Shown piece by piece: positions 1 to 8,200 of a stretch of DNA of 13,712 nucleotides (within the stretch, counting starts at the first letter, position 1; each line of letters begins with the position of its first letter). The position numbers were made by a program, and so were the translations under genes. A model generated the notes under the pieces. That model worked only from the letters and a program-made list of their open reading frames with translations, did not search any database and was not told the DNA's origin. This DNA comes from Microcaldota archaeon (GTDB lineage Archaea; Micrarchaeota; Micrarchaeia; Micrarchaeales; Micrarchaeaceae): contig JAKAOQ010000014.1 in NCBI GenBank assembly GCA_021812105.1, positions 1 to 13,712 of the forward strand, read 5' to 3'.

Positions 1-378
1 GGCGCTCTTGTAAAGAAGCGCGTTTCTGGACTTGCACTGTACGGCTACATGCTTGCAGGAGTGGGCTCGCTCGTAATAGGGCTTTCCTATCATTTCGGCT
101 TAGGTGCTTTGGGCTCCTATTTTGGAGTAGCTTTGATGGGCATCGCGCTGGGGAGCATAGAAACGCTCGAACCTACCATAATCTCGCTTGTAAAGAGCAG
201 GTTTCAATCGGGCAGGGGTATGGGCGCTCTTACCGCTTCAAGGAGCATAGGCCTTTTCTTCGCCAACCTCATACTCGGAGCTTTGTACATGCTTGGGCCT
301 TTGTTCGCATACTCGTTTGCGGCCCTGATGGCGTTACTCGCCGGCACCATCCTTCTCGCGGCAAAATCAAAACTGTAA
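1..378 (+). CDS. MFS-type transporter, C-terminal fragment (5' end outside window)
   Basis: The frame is open from base 1 and ends at the TAA at 376-378, so the methionine at 49 is internal and the gene begins left of the window. The 125 visible residues are almost entirely hydrophobic, forming about four membrane helices broken by short basic loops. The segment SGRGMGALTASRSIGLFFANLILGALY, read here in two parts (SGRGMGALTASRS, then IGLFFANLILGALY), resembles the helix 10-11 region of major facilitator superfamily permeases, where a G-x-x-x-G/A-rich helix follows a charged loop. The protein would sit in the cytoplasmic membrane and move a small solute; the substrate cannot be told from this half. 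The end is a short tail of Lys-Ser-Lys-Leu. Family confidence is moderate because the diagnostic N-terminal half is missing. Confidence 0.7.
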   Translation, partial: GALVKKRVSGLALYGYMLAGVGSLVIGLSYHFGLGALGSYFGVALMGIALGSIETLEPTIISLVKSRFQSGRGMGALTASRSIGLFFANLILGALYMLGPLFAYSFAALMALLAGTILLAAKSKL

Positions 379-517
379 CACGATATTCTGCTTTGCATCA
401 AAGGCCATGCACGAGGAAGGAATAGAGTTAGAAGGTTTTTAAAATTATATGGTTTTTGATAATATATAAAGCCCTGAAAGGGTTATTATATACGCCTGAC
501 TAGTATAGGCGAGGCTT
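379..517 (+). promoter_or_regulatory. Intergenic region with TATA-like elements before the RMD1-like gene
   Basis: This 139-base gap turns strongly AT-rich from about 430. Two TATA-like stretches stand out, one at about 463-470 (atatataaa) and one at about 484-492 (attatatac). The second lies about 25-30 bases before the ATG at 518, the usual archaeal TATA-to-start distance, so the transcript may be leaderless or have a very short leader. A GGCGAGG stretch at 508-514 could act as a ribosome binding site if the upstream box is used. Between the boxes, 471-485 can fold into a small hairpin (AGCCCT, loop GAA, AGGGTT, with one G-T pair). Which box is used cannot be decided by eye. Confidence 0.45.
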
Positions 518-1612
518 ATGGAAGGCGAGATAGTTTATCTGTTCATGTACGACTTTGGGGCTGCGTTTAGCGATGAGCAGCTCTCGGGCCTTCTCAAGAA
601 CCAGGAGGACTTCTCGAAATATGACTTCACGAAGCCCACTCCGGAGGAGATATCCACGTTCAACGTGCCCGCTATATTCAACCTCGGAGACGAGGTTCTC
701 AAAATAGGTGATTCACAGCACAGGTTCAAGGTGCAGGCTTCAATATACAAGTTCGGCGGCGCCTCCATAAGGATCAGGTACCAGGTGTCTGACGCCAACT
801 ACAGCCAGATAGTGAAACTGACCTTCGACAAGCAGATAAACGATTTCGTGCAGGGTACAGCCGCGAAGGCCAGGAAGAAGATGGAGTCCGCGCTGTCAAA
901 GGTATCCAAGATAAACGCCAGCGCTATCAACGAGACCTACAGATTCTATTACATAGACGGGGACAAGAACCAGATACTAAGCAAGTACAGGAAGGTGATA
1001 GCCGGGCTTACCATAGACGAGCAGAACTCCGAGACCCTCTCGAACCAGTACGTCGACAGCCTGATAGTCAACGGCTTTTCTTACGACGAAAACAACGTCT
1101 TCTTCGCCGGATGGGAGAGCGCGGTGCTCGTAGACAAGGAGTATACCCACGAGCACGAGCTGCTCATAACCGAGATAGCCAACCTGCAGCTGCTCGAGAT
1201 GAGGCTCTACCACGACAAGCTTACGAGGCAGGTGAACGACAGCAGCAGGTATCTTGAAAGCTTCCCGAAGAGGGGAATCGCGAGGTACTTCGTAGACTGG
1301 AGGACCAGGTACCTGAACAAGAACCTGGGTATGCTGTACGACAGCACAAGATCTATGCTCAACAACGTGAACGATACCGTGTTCGGCACGGGGGAATGGT
1401 ACCTGTCCAGGATATACAACACTTTCGTCAGCGCCTTCAAGCTCAACGAATGGAGGAGCATTATAGAGAGCGACCTGGAAGCCGTAGGCAAGGAGAGGGA
1501 GTTCGTTTCGGACCTTATAAAGTTCGACTACGACGTGCTGCTAGAATACATAATAATCATACTTATAGTGGTAGAGGTAATAATAGAGATAGTCTACTTT
1601 GCGAAGATATGA
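518..1612 (+). CDS. RMD1/YagE (DUF155)-like membrane-anchored protein
   Basis: A 364-residue protein. The N-terminus has a short beta-like segment (VYLFMYDFGAAF, residues 6-17), like the 'dyG' strand that opens RMD1/YagE proteins. The middle is mixed and charged. Residues 213-245 form a long helix (ITEIANLQLLEMRLYHDKL), and 290-340 have the family's helical E-x-x-L-Y-like segment (TGEWYLSRIYNTF). The protein ends with one membrane helix at about 341-361 (LLEYIIIILIVVEVIIEI), closely resembling the LEWIIIxLIxxEI tail of the family, followed by a very short end. The bulk therefore sits on one side, probably the cytoplasm, with a C-terminal anchor. Eukaryotic members (Rmd1, mitochondrial Rmnd1) are tied to cytoskeletal or mitochondrial translation roles; prokaryotic members have no settled function, so none is given here. 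The ATG at 518 is preceded by GGCGAGG. The assignment rests on motif memory without alignment. Confidence 0.65.
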   Translation: MEGEIVYLFMYDFGAAFSDEQLSGLLKNQEDFSKYDFTKPTPEEISTFNVPAIFNLGDEVLKIGDSQHRFKVQASIYKFGGASIRIRYQVSDANYSQIVKLTFDKQINDFVQGTAAKARKKMESALSKVSKINASAINETYRFYYIDGDKNQILSKYRKVIAGLTIDEQNSETLSNQYVDSLIVNGFSYDENNVFFAGWESAVLVDKEYTHEHELLITEIANLQLLEMRLYHDKLTRQVNDSSRYLESFPKRGIARYFVDWRTRYLNKNLGMLYDSTRSMLNNVNDTVFGTGEWYLSRIYNTFVSAFKLNEWRSIIESDLEAVGKEREFVSDLIKFDYDVLLEYIIIILIVVEVIIEIVYFAKI

Positions 1613-1712
1613 AGGCGCGTTTTGGATATAGTATCCCGATTTTCAAAGAAAGGTTTTTATTTTGTTGTTGAGCAAATTCTATGCCTAATTTTCAGTATAG
1701 TATGGTGCGAAC
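1613..1712 (+). promoter_or_regulatory. Probable promoter region of the PDO gene
   Basis: A 100-base gap separates the preceding stop from the PDO start. A T-rich run at about 1653-1663 (gtttttatttt) could serve as a TATA element and also as the termination tract of the upstream gene. It would place a transcript start near 1680, giving a leader of about 30 bases. The only ribosome-binding-like bases are GGTG at 1704-1707, five bases before the ATG at 1713. Confidence 0.3.
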
Positions 1713-2357
1713 ATGGCAATAATAGATGGCGAAACCAAGAAGTTTGTGGAGGACCTATTCCAGAAGAACCTCAGCGGAGACGTAAACCTGATCTTCTTCA
1801 GCGACGACAACTGCGAGACGTGCAAGGATGTAGAGCAACTGCTCGGGGAGCTCTCCGCCATCAACAGCAAGATAAAGCTGACAAGGTACGATTCGAAGAA
1901 GAACGCAAAAGAGGCGAAGTTCCTCGGAGTAGACAAGTTTCCGGCTACGGTCATAGGAGGGAAGAAGATCTACAACGCTTACTACTTCGGCATGCCTTCG
2001 GGCTACGAGTTCTCGGCCCTTCTCGAGGACATAGTCGACGCGTCAAACGGCACGACCAAGCTTTCAGAGGAGACGAAGAAGGCGGCGAGGGGCATAACGC
2101 AGAACGTAGACATAAAGGTCTTCGTCACTCCGACGTGCCCCTACTGCCCCAGGGCGGTCAGGATGGCGCACCAGCTCGCCATGGAGAACGACAAGATAAA
2201 GGGCGTGATGGTAGAGTCCATGGAGTTCCAGGAGATGGCGAACCACTACGATGTAATGGCGGTGCCGAAGATAGTGATAAACGACAAGTCCAGCTTCGAG
2301 GGAGCGCTGCCGGAGAACGCTTTCATGGCAGAGATAATGAAGGCGCTGAAAAATTGA
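1713..2357 (+). CDS. pdo: Glutaredoxin-like protein disulfide oxidoreductase (PDO), two thioredoxin folds
   Basis: The 214-residue product has the tandem thioredoxin-fold layout of archaeal PDO proteins (usually about 225 residues). The N-terminal unit carries C34-E-T-C37 after a short beta strand (VNLIFFSDD) and a cis-proline at P77 (KFPATVI). The C-terminal unit carries C142-P-Y-C145 (TPTCPYCPRAVR) and a cis-proline at P185 (AVPKIVI). CPYC is the classical glutaredoxin site; in studied PDOs the C-terminal site does most of the dithiol/disulfide exchange. There is no signal peptide, so it acts in the cytosol, making, breaking or shuffling disulfides and probably drawing electrons from a thioredoxin reductase-like partner not seen here. 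It converges on a minus-strand operon of cysteine-containing exported proteins, with only 63 bases between stops. A link to their folding is inference only. Confidence 0.9.
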   Translation: MAIIDGETKKFVEDLFQKNLSGDVNLIFFSDDNCETCKDVEQLLGELSAINSKIKLTRYDSKKNAKEAKFLGVDKFPATVIGGKKIYNAYYFGMPSGYEFSALLEDIVDASNGTTKLSEETKKAARGITQNVDIKVFVTPTCPYCPRAVRMAHQLAMENDKIKGVMVESMEFQEMANHYDVMAVPKIVINDKSSFEGALPENAFMAEIMKALKN

Positions 2358-2420
2358 TTAAAGGCACTAGCACTTGCCAGATTTGCCTGATTCCGGATAC
2401 TTCCTGATCTGCCTGCTTCT

Positions 2421-2987
2421 TCAGGTCATCTCGTACGCTATTCCGCACTCGCTCATGAAGGCGGAATTGCCCTCGAGGTAGAGCGCGGACCTCGTTATTA
2501 TGGTCCTGTTCTCTGGACTGTAGTTGAGGAATATAGAGGGTTCTGACTTGCTGAAGCTTATGCAGTTGGAAGCGCTCGTGGATGTGTAGTTCTTTATCGC
2601 GCTGCCCAGGCCGCTAGATGAATAGGTGCAGCTGGTCGAGTTCATTACGTAGAAGCCTATAGTGCTCGAATTCCTGTGCGTCTGTGGTGTCTCTAGCAGC
2701 TTCTCAATCAGCTGCGTGGCGCAGCCCACCGTAGCCCCGAGGCCTGTGCTGTTGCTGGAAACCACGTATATTGCAACCCTTGGCGCAGAATTGAACGTGT
2801 TTCTGAATGAGGAGAAGCTGGCCTGTGAAGAGCCGGTCCCGAACCTGAAGTAGTAGACCAGTACGGCTGCTGCTATTACTATCACTAGCGCTATCGCTAT
2901 CATTATCCAGAGCCTAGAGCCGTTTTCCTTCTCCTTAGCGGCCCCATTTGATGAGTTCTTTGATTTCGCCTTGAGCCTGGCTGCCAT
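2421..2987 (-). CDS. Exported membrane protein with four-cysteine outer domain (unrecognised)
   Basis: A 188-residue protein with a basic, Lys-rich N-terminal tail (1-26), one membrane helix at about 27-47 (WIMIAIALVIVIAAAVLVYY) and an outer domain of about 140 residues. The tail's charge predicts the N-terminus inside and the domain outside. The outer domain has cysteines at 89, 120, 142 and 181 and several N-X-S/T sites (for example N79, N116, N155, N160). Predicted order is strand (VAIYVV), helix with C89, strand (TIGFYVMN) before C120, helix before C142, strand (PSIFLNYS), strand (SALYLEGN), last helix with C181. The same order and cysteine placement recur at the C-terminus of the 691-aa protein just upstream, so the two look like paralogous domains. 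The gene starts 10 bases after that gene's stop, with GGTG five bases before ATG, so they form an operon. I do not recognise a named family. Confidence 0.75.
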   Translation of the reverse strand: MAARLKAKSKNSSNGAAKEKENGSRLWIMIAIALVIVIAAAVLVYYFRFGTGSSQASFSSFRNTFNSAPRVAIYVVSSNSTGLGATVGCATQLIEKLLETPQTHRNSSTIGFYVMNSTSCTYSSSGLGSAIKNYTSTSASNCISFSKSEPSIFLNYSPENRTIITRSALYLEGNSAFMSECGIAYEMT

Positions 2988-2997
2988 GAAAACACCA

Positions 2998-5073
2998 TCA
3001 CTTCGCGAGCTGCATCATCCTGCTTACGTAGCACGAGCTTCCGTTCTCGAAATTCCCGCTTACGTGGAAGACGCTGCCGTACATGCCGTTGAAGTATGTG
3101 CTCAGAGAGTTAAGGTATACTATCGGCTTCTGAGAGGCCAGCAGCGCGTCGTAGCAGCGCGATGACGTTGAGTTGCCGAGGGTGCAGGTGCCGTTCTCTA
3201 TGCCAACGGTAATGACGTGCTTGCCCATCGATGCGAGCGTGCTGTTGAGCGAGACCGCGCATTCGAGAGTCGGAGACGTTATAGGGTTGGAGAGGTTGGC
3301 TGCTACTATTACGGTGTTGCTAGACCTTACGCCGCCAAGGAACTGGTTTATGGGTAGGAAGGAGTTGGCGCTAGATGCATATGCATAGGTCGCGTAAGTG
3401 TAGACGAGCAGGATGACGAAAAGCATTATGAACAGGGCCTTCCACGCCCTCCTGGTCCTGTGCGTAATCCTTATCTTCCTCTTCCTCTTTAGCCTTGAAT
3501 ACGTAAGCGAGTAGAACGCTAGTATAATGATCAGCCCTATAAGGAACGAGATTATTGCTGCGTAGAACGGCGCAGACGCGAGCTTCGAAGCTACGCTGAC
3601 GGTAGATCTGGACATCAGGGAGCTTGCAAGCGGCCCGTCTATCTCCTTGACCAGGGCGGGAGCGCTGAATATCGGGTTGAATCCAGAAACCGAAGACTTT
3701 ATGCCTGACAGGGAAGATGCTATGGATGAGAGCTGCGTGGAGTTTACCTTTGAGTTAAGCTGCGTGTTTATCGATTCCTGGAGCGCTGCGAGCTTGGCGA
3801 GCTGATACGGAACGGTCTTGTAGTTGAGCTCCTGCTTTGCTATGAGCACCGTGTTGTTTATCGAGGTGTTGTACACTGGCATGTACTCCGCGCCTATCTT
3901 GGAATCCAGGGAATTGAGGCCCTTAAGCATGCCGAGCATGGTGGAGTTTGCGCTGGTTATGTTCTGGTGTATGCTTGCGTTGAGTATCGAGGCAAATTCC
4001 GACCCTATGGCTGAAATGCTGGAAGAGAGCGTGGTGTTGGAGAACCTCGCGTCCAGAAACATAGCTTCTTCGAGAGTCGAGTTGTACTTCGGATACGTAG
4101 CGTTAATGAATGCGGAGAACTGCGCAGAGAGCTGCTGCGTGATCACGGGCTGCACGAAAGAGTCGGCGTACGAGGCCGAAGCCTTGCTCGTGTTGAGCAC
4201 TCCCGAATCCGAGATGGGAAGCGACTCAAGGGAGCTGAGCTGGGCTCCTATGCTTGAGAGCAGCACGCCGTTGAATGTGGTATACCTGCAGTAGGCGAGG
4301 TCTACGCAGTACCACGGCGCTTTTGTCGGTATATAGGCGCCGCATCCCTGGAACTGGGACGAGCTGAAGTTCTTCGGAAGCGGAAATAAGGGGTTGTGCG
4401 GCAGTTCTGTCGAAAGCGAGGATATGTTCCTGTAGAAGGCGCCGAGAGCCCCTATCGTAGAGCCGAAGTCCGATTCATTGAGTTTTGAAAGGCCGGAGAG
4501 GAAGCCGTTGTAGCTCTGGTTTAGCATGCCGTAATTGGCTGAAAAGTTCATTATACTCAGGGAGAACACTCCACCAGGGCCTCCGGCCTGATCCAGCAAT
4601 AGTCTGCAGTTCGGGATTGCCTGGCACGAGAAGCAGTTGTTCGCTGCCGTGCACGTGTACTGGCTGAGCCCGGTCTCTACAAGGCAGTCTGCCAGGGGCG
4701 GCGCGCTCTGGTTTATGTACGCGTGCATGCTCGCGCTCAGGTTTGCCAACGCGCTCTGCGCAGGATAGTATTCCGCCAGAAGGTACGGCCTAAGCACGAC
4801 AGATATGTGCGATTCGTTGATCAGTATGCTATACCTGCCGGAGGTTACGTTTACCACCAGATACTTGCCGCCCGTGGACTTCATTATTACGTAGCTGGCG
4901 TTTCCAACGCCCTGCGAGAAGAACGCGGACGAGGAAACGGTCGCGCTGGGTATGTATTTTGACAGGAAAGTGCCCAGCGAGTTGTTGACCGTTATGCTCG
5001 TAGGCGCGGATTGCGCGAGCTGCACTGCGGCAAACATAGAGAGTATAAGAAGCAACGGTAGGAGCTTCATCAT
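2998..5073 (-). CDS. Large exported sequon-rich membrane protein (unrecognised)
   Basis: A 691-residue protein opening with a cleavable-type signal peptide (MMKLLPLLLILSMFAAVQLAQSA; cleavage near 22). Residues 23-500 form a large outer region rich in Ser and Asn, with over 20 N-X-S/T sites. It holds a cysteine cluster (C130, C141, C147, C150, C156) and a second set (C244, C256, C262). Helical, coiled-coil-like stretches lie at about 350-460. Two membrane helices follow, about 502-522 and 546-566, joined by a strongly basic loop (RLKRKRKIRITHRTRRAWK) that should lie in the cytosol. The last 120 residues return outside with C605, C630, C640 and C681, matching the outer domain of the downstream 188-aa protein. 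The ATG at 5073 follows AAGGCGA and a TATA box; ATG at 5070 is equally possible. It is the first gene of a two-gene operon. A surface, adhesion or envelope role is plausible but unproven. Confidence 0.8.
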   Translation of the reverse strand: MMKLLPLLLILSMFAAVQLAQSAPTSITVNNSLGTFLSKYIPSATVSSSAFFSQGVGNASYVIMKSTGGKYLVVNVTSGRYSILINESHISVVLRPYLLAEYYPAQSALANLSASMHAYINQSAPPLADCLVETGLSQYTCTAANNCFSCQAIPNCRLLLDQAGGPGGVFSLSIMNFSANYGMLNQSYNGFLSGLSKLNESDFGSTIGALGAFYRNISSLSTELPHNPLFPLPKNFSSSQFQGCGAYIPTKAPWYCVDLAYCRYTTFNGVLLSSIGAQLSSLESLPISDSGVLNTSKASASYADSFVQPVITQQLSAQFSAFINATYPKYNSTLEEAMFLDARFSNTTLSSSISAIGSEFASILNASIHQNITSANSTMLGMLKGLNSLDSKIGAEYMPVYNTSINNTVLIAKQELNYKTVPYQLAKLAALQESINTQLNSKVNSTQLSSIASSLSGIKSSVSGFNPIFSAPALVKEIDGPLASSLMSRSTVSVASKLASAPFYAAIISFLIGLIIILAFYSLTYSRLKRKRKIRITHRTRRAWKALFIMLFVILLVYTYATYAYASSANSFLPINQFLGGVRSSNTVIVAANLSNPITSPTLECAVSLNSTLASMGKHVITVGIENGTCTLGNSTSSRCYDALLASQKPIVYLNSLSTYFNGMYGSVFHVSGNFENGSSCYVSRMMQLAK

Positions 5074-5105
5074 CGCATCGCCTTGTGATACCTATTGGAT
5101 AATAA

Positions 5106-5118
5106 CGTTTATAAATAC
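5106..5118 (-). promoter_or_regulatory. TATA box of the 691-aa/188-aa operon
   Basis: On the minus strand TTTATAAA occupies 5108-5115, about 38 bases before the ATG at 5073. A start about 25 bases downstream would leave a leader of roughly 13 bases, just enough for the AAGGCGA stretch at 5078-5084 that can pair with 16S rRNA. The adjoining AT-rich bases up to 5130 support a promoter. Confidence 0.6.
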
Positions 5119-5191
5119 TATCTAAATATACGCAAAAAAGAGCGGTTGACGACGCCGGATTAGGAACGGCGAAGCCTCACGGTAATGGGCG

Positions 5192-5254
5192 TAAAACAAA
5201 AAGGAAGAGAAAAAAAGAGAAAAAGAAAAAAGGAAATAAAATAAAGAAAAGGGA
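5192..5254 (-). terminator. T-rich terminator tract of the S-layer gene
   Basis: Read on the minus strand, the 11-75 bases after the S-layer stop codon are a chain of T-runs (up to six T) broken by single C, G or A residues. Archaeal RNA polymerase terminates at such oligo-T tracts without needing a hairpin. The repeated T-runs fit efficient termination of a very highly expressed gene and protect the operon that begins just beyond at 5073. Confidence 0.7.
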
Positions 5255-5264
5255 ATTGCTACCT

Positions 5265-8200
5265 TTACGTTGTGCTTGCAGCCTGCTGGTACAGCTCGTT
5301 TATGAACTGGTTTGCTGCGGCGGTTGTCTCGTTAGCGTAGTATCCGGCTACCAGTATCCTGTTGCCGTACGCCTGCACTATCTGCGTGCTTGGTGACATT
5401 GTTATGTTGTATGCGCTCTGAAGTGCCGCGCTCAACGAGTTGACGTATCCGCTTCCTACCAGTATGTACGGGCTGTTCTGCACTCCCTGCGAGTCCAGTA
5501 TAGCGAGGGGCGCTGTCGAAGACAGGCTCTTGAGCAGTACCGGTGTGCTCGTCGTGACAGGGTTCGCGGTTATGTTGCTTATTCCGGTTATTGTGTAACC
5601 AGAGGTTCCGCTCAGCGTTATGTTCGCTGTTACCTTGCCTATCGAGACGTTCGGTATGTTCGTTGCCTGGCCGATTCCGTACGGGCCTTGGAGGCTGAAC
5701 GACTTGCTGACCGTTGTGCTCACCGGAGCTACTGCGAACTGCAGCATATCTGTGGTCTTTGCAAAGTCTACCGTCAACGTTGTCGGAGTTATCGAGGCGA
5801 TCTTGCTGCCCTTCTCGGTCCTGAAGCCCGCGTTCACATTGAACACTGCCATTGATGTGTTGGATGGCTGGTATGTCATGTTGTTCTGCGTACCCTTGCT
5901 ACCAGAGGCAGTTCCGGAATAGTTCAACTGGAAGAACGGCGATGCCGTCGCTCCACCCGTAGAGTTGACTATGTCGAAGCTCAGCGAATCTACTGCCAGG
6001 CTGTTGGTCGGCACTGCAAGCTCTTTCATGGTATACTCGTACCACGCTGATGGCGCTACTGAAGAGCCGGTATAGGTCTGCGTGACTGGGCTGCCGCTTA
6101 TAGTGAATGGCTCCGGTGTCTGACCGTTCTGCTGGTTGTAGTTTATCGTTCCTGGGCTAGCCAAGGACGGTATGGTCTTGCCTGAAGGCGTATACACTAT
6201 GTACGGCGACGAAGACACTTCCACTAGATCTGCTAGGTCTACTGAGTTAGTAGTAGCGGCGTTCTGTGTAATGACGTTTACAGTCAGGCCAGGTATCGCG
6301 TGGTTGTTGGTTATTGCTATGCTGCTGACGTTGTAGAATGGTATTGGTATATTGAATGACTGTGTTGTAGCTCCAGACGCACCGTTGAAGGTGAATGTCG
6401 GGCTCTGTTGGATTGAAGTTGCTGCTCCTGAACCCGTGTTCGCCTCGTATCCGGTTACCTGAAGCTGCAGAGTTGCGCTAGCCGTTATGTAGTTGGCAGG
6501 GAATGTTGCCGTCACAACCGAGTTGAACGGAAAACCGTTCGCCACAGTGTTTAGTGGGTGTGGGCTTCCTGTCAGCGTGTTCGCGTTGTTATTTACTTCG
6601 TACGGTGTCAGGTCGTATGTTATGCTCGAACTTGTCTGACCCTGGTACGTGAATGCGTTAGGTATCTGGCTCGTTATTGTGAGCTCCTGCGCCGGCTCTG
6701 TTACGTTGTATATGCCTGTGCCGCTGCCACTTAGGGTTGAGCTCGGGTTTGTATACTTGAACGCCCCCTGTGCACTGGTCTTCGCCGTAAGTGCGTCGAA
6801 GTTCGCGCTGCCCAGTGTCTCGCCAACGAACTCAAGCTTCCACACTGCCGGACTTGTTATGAAATTGAAGCTCTGTCCCGGAAGCAGTGTCTCTGCTTGC
6901 GACGTTGTACCGTACACTATTATGCTCTGCAGCGAGTCCAACGGGCTGCTTGCAGCTTCACTGGAGTTCGTCCACTGAAGCACTACGTTCCAGTTCGGGT
7001 TGGTTGTGGAGTTCAGCACTGCGCCGCTCTGAAGTGTCTCGACGTTCGAGTAGAGCTGCATTTGCGCCCACTTTTCATATGCGTAGAATCCGGCTACTGT
7101 CTGGTTCACGTGTATGAACAGGCGGTTGCCAGACTCGTTGACCGAAATTGTCTTTGGCGGTATTATTGAATAGTTTTGTACCGGAGCGCCATTATAGTAT
7201 ACTTCTACTATTGCTGGGTAGCTTCCACCTGTTGCCTGGCCTATATCTTTCAGTGCTACAGTCCACGGCCCGGAGGTCATGTTGCTTCCAACGTCTACTG
7301 TTCTCAACGGTGTTGTTGTTGCCGCGAGCTGCAGATATCCTCCAGAAGTAAACGTTGATGCGGCAGATTCCTCTATCGATTTAGATTTTGGTGTAGTGTA
7401 GTTCCATGCGCTAGCACCTGGGAGTTTATATCCTATTATTGTCCATTGCTGGCCAAGGAACGTGAATGCCGCGTTGTTTATAGAGTTCGATACGTTTACC
7501 GGTATCGGCTTGTTGAAGGTTACCTGGTATGCGCCGTTCGCGTCAAGAAGAGCAAAGTTGTTCACTCCGCTTGCCTGGTCAAACACAGGGAACCCTGTCA
7601 GCCAAAGGTACTCGTTCTCGCCATTCGTTCCGGAACCGCTTAGAAGCGCCGGAAGGTTTGCATGAGATACCTCAAGCAGGTTGTCCTGGCTGCTTAGAGT
7701 GAAACTAGAGAATGATACTCCGCCCCCGTTATAGCTTGCTGATACGGAGGTTCCAACAGGCACGTATGTTACTGCTGTATACGGGCTTGGCGCTGGAGTC
7801 GTTGTCAGAAGAGTGCTCTCCCCATACGTATATGATGTAGAGGATGATAGCGTCTTCGTGCTTGTTAGGGAACCCAACTGCACTCCGCCGTTAAGCACCG
7901 AACCGATCAGCGCTGTGAACCCGTAGGTTCCGCTCGTCAGGGCGCTCGCGCTTTCGTTCAGCCATACCTGCTGGTTCGTCAGGCTGTACGTAGGCGATGA
8001 GACGCTTACGTGAAGAACGCTCTGCGCTTCAGTCGTGTTTACGACAGGAGATACTGTCGAGGTTGTGAACGCTAGGTTTCCGATCGCTGCCGCGATGTTG
8101 GCCGCTGCGACTCCGTCAGAAGCTTTCGCCGCAGAACCGATCACGACCTGGATCGCCGGTTGCCCGTTGTTCGTTATTATTGGGATATTCCCGATGGAAA

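Noticed and set aside
1622..2407. A 261-codon plus-strand frame covering PDO in another frame
   Set aside because: Its product is Arg/Gly/Gln-rich without domains, while the overlapping frame encodes PDO with both CxxC sites and both cis-prolines.
2380..2420. Two similar 14-base stretches (GATTTGCCTGATTC / GATCTGCCTGCTTC) 26 bases apart
   Set aside because: Two imperfect copies in a 63-base convergent gap; too little to call a repeat family or CRISPR.
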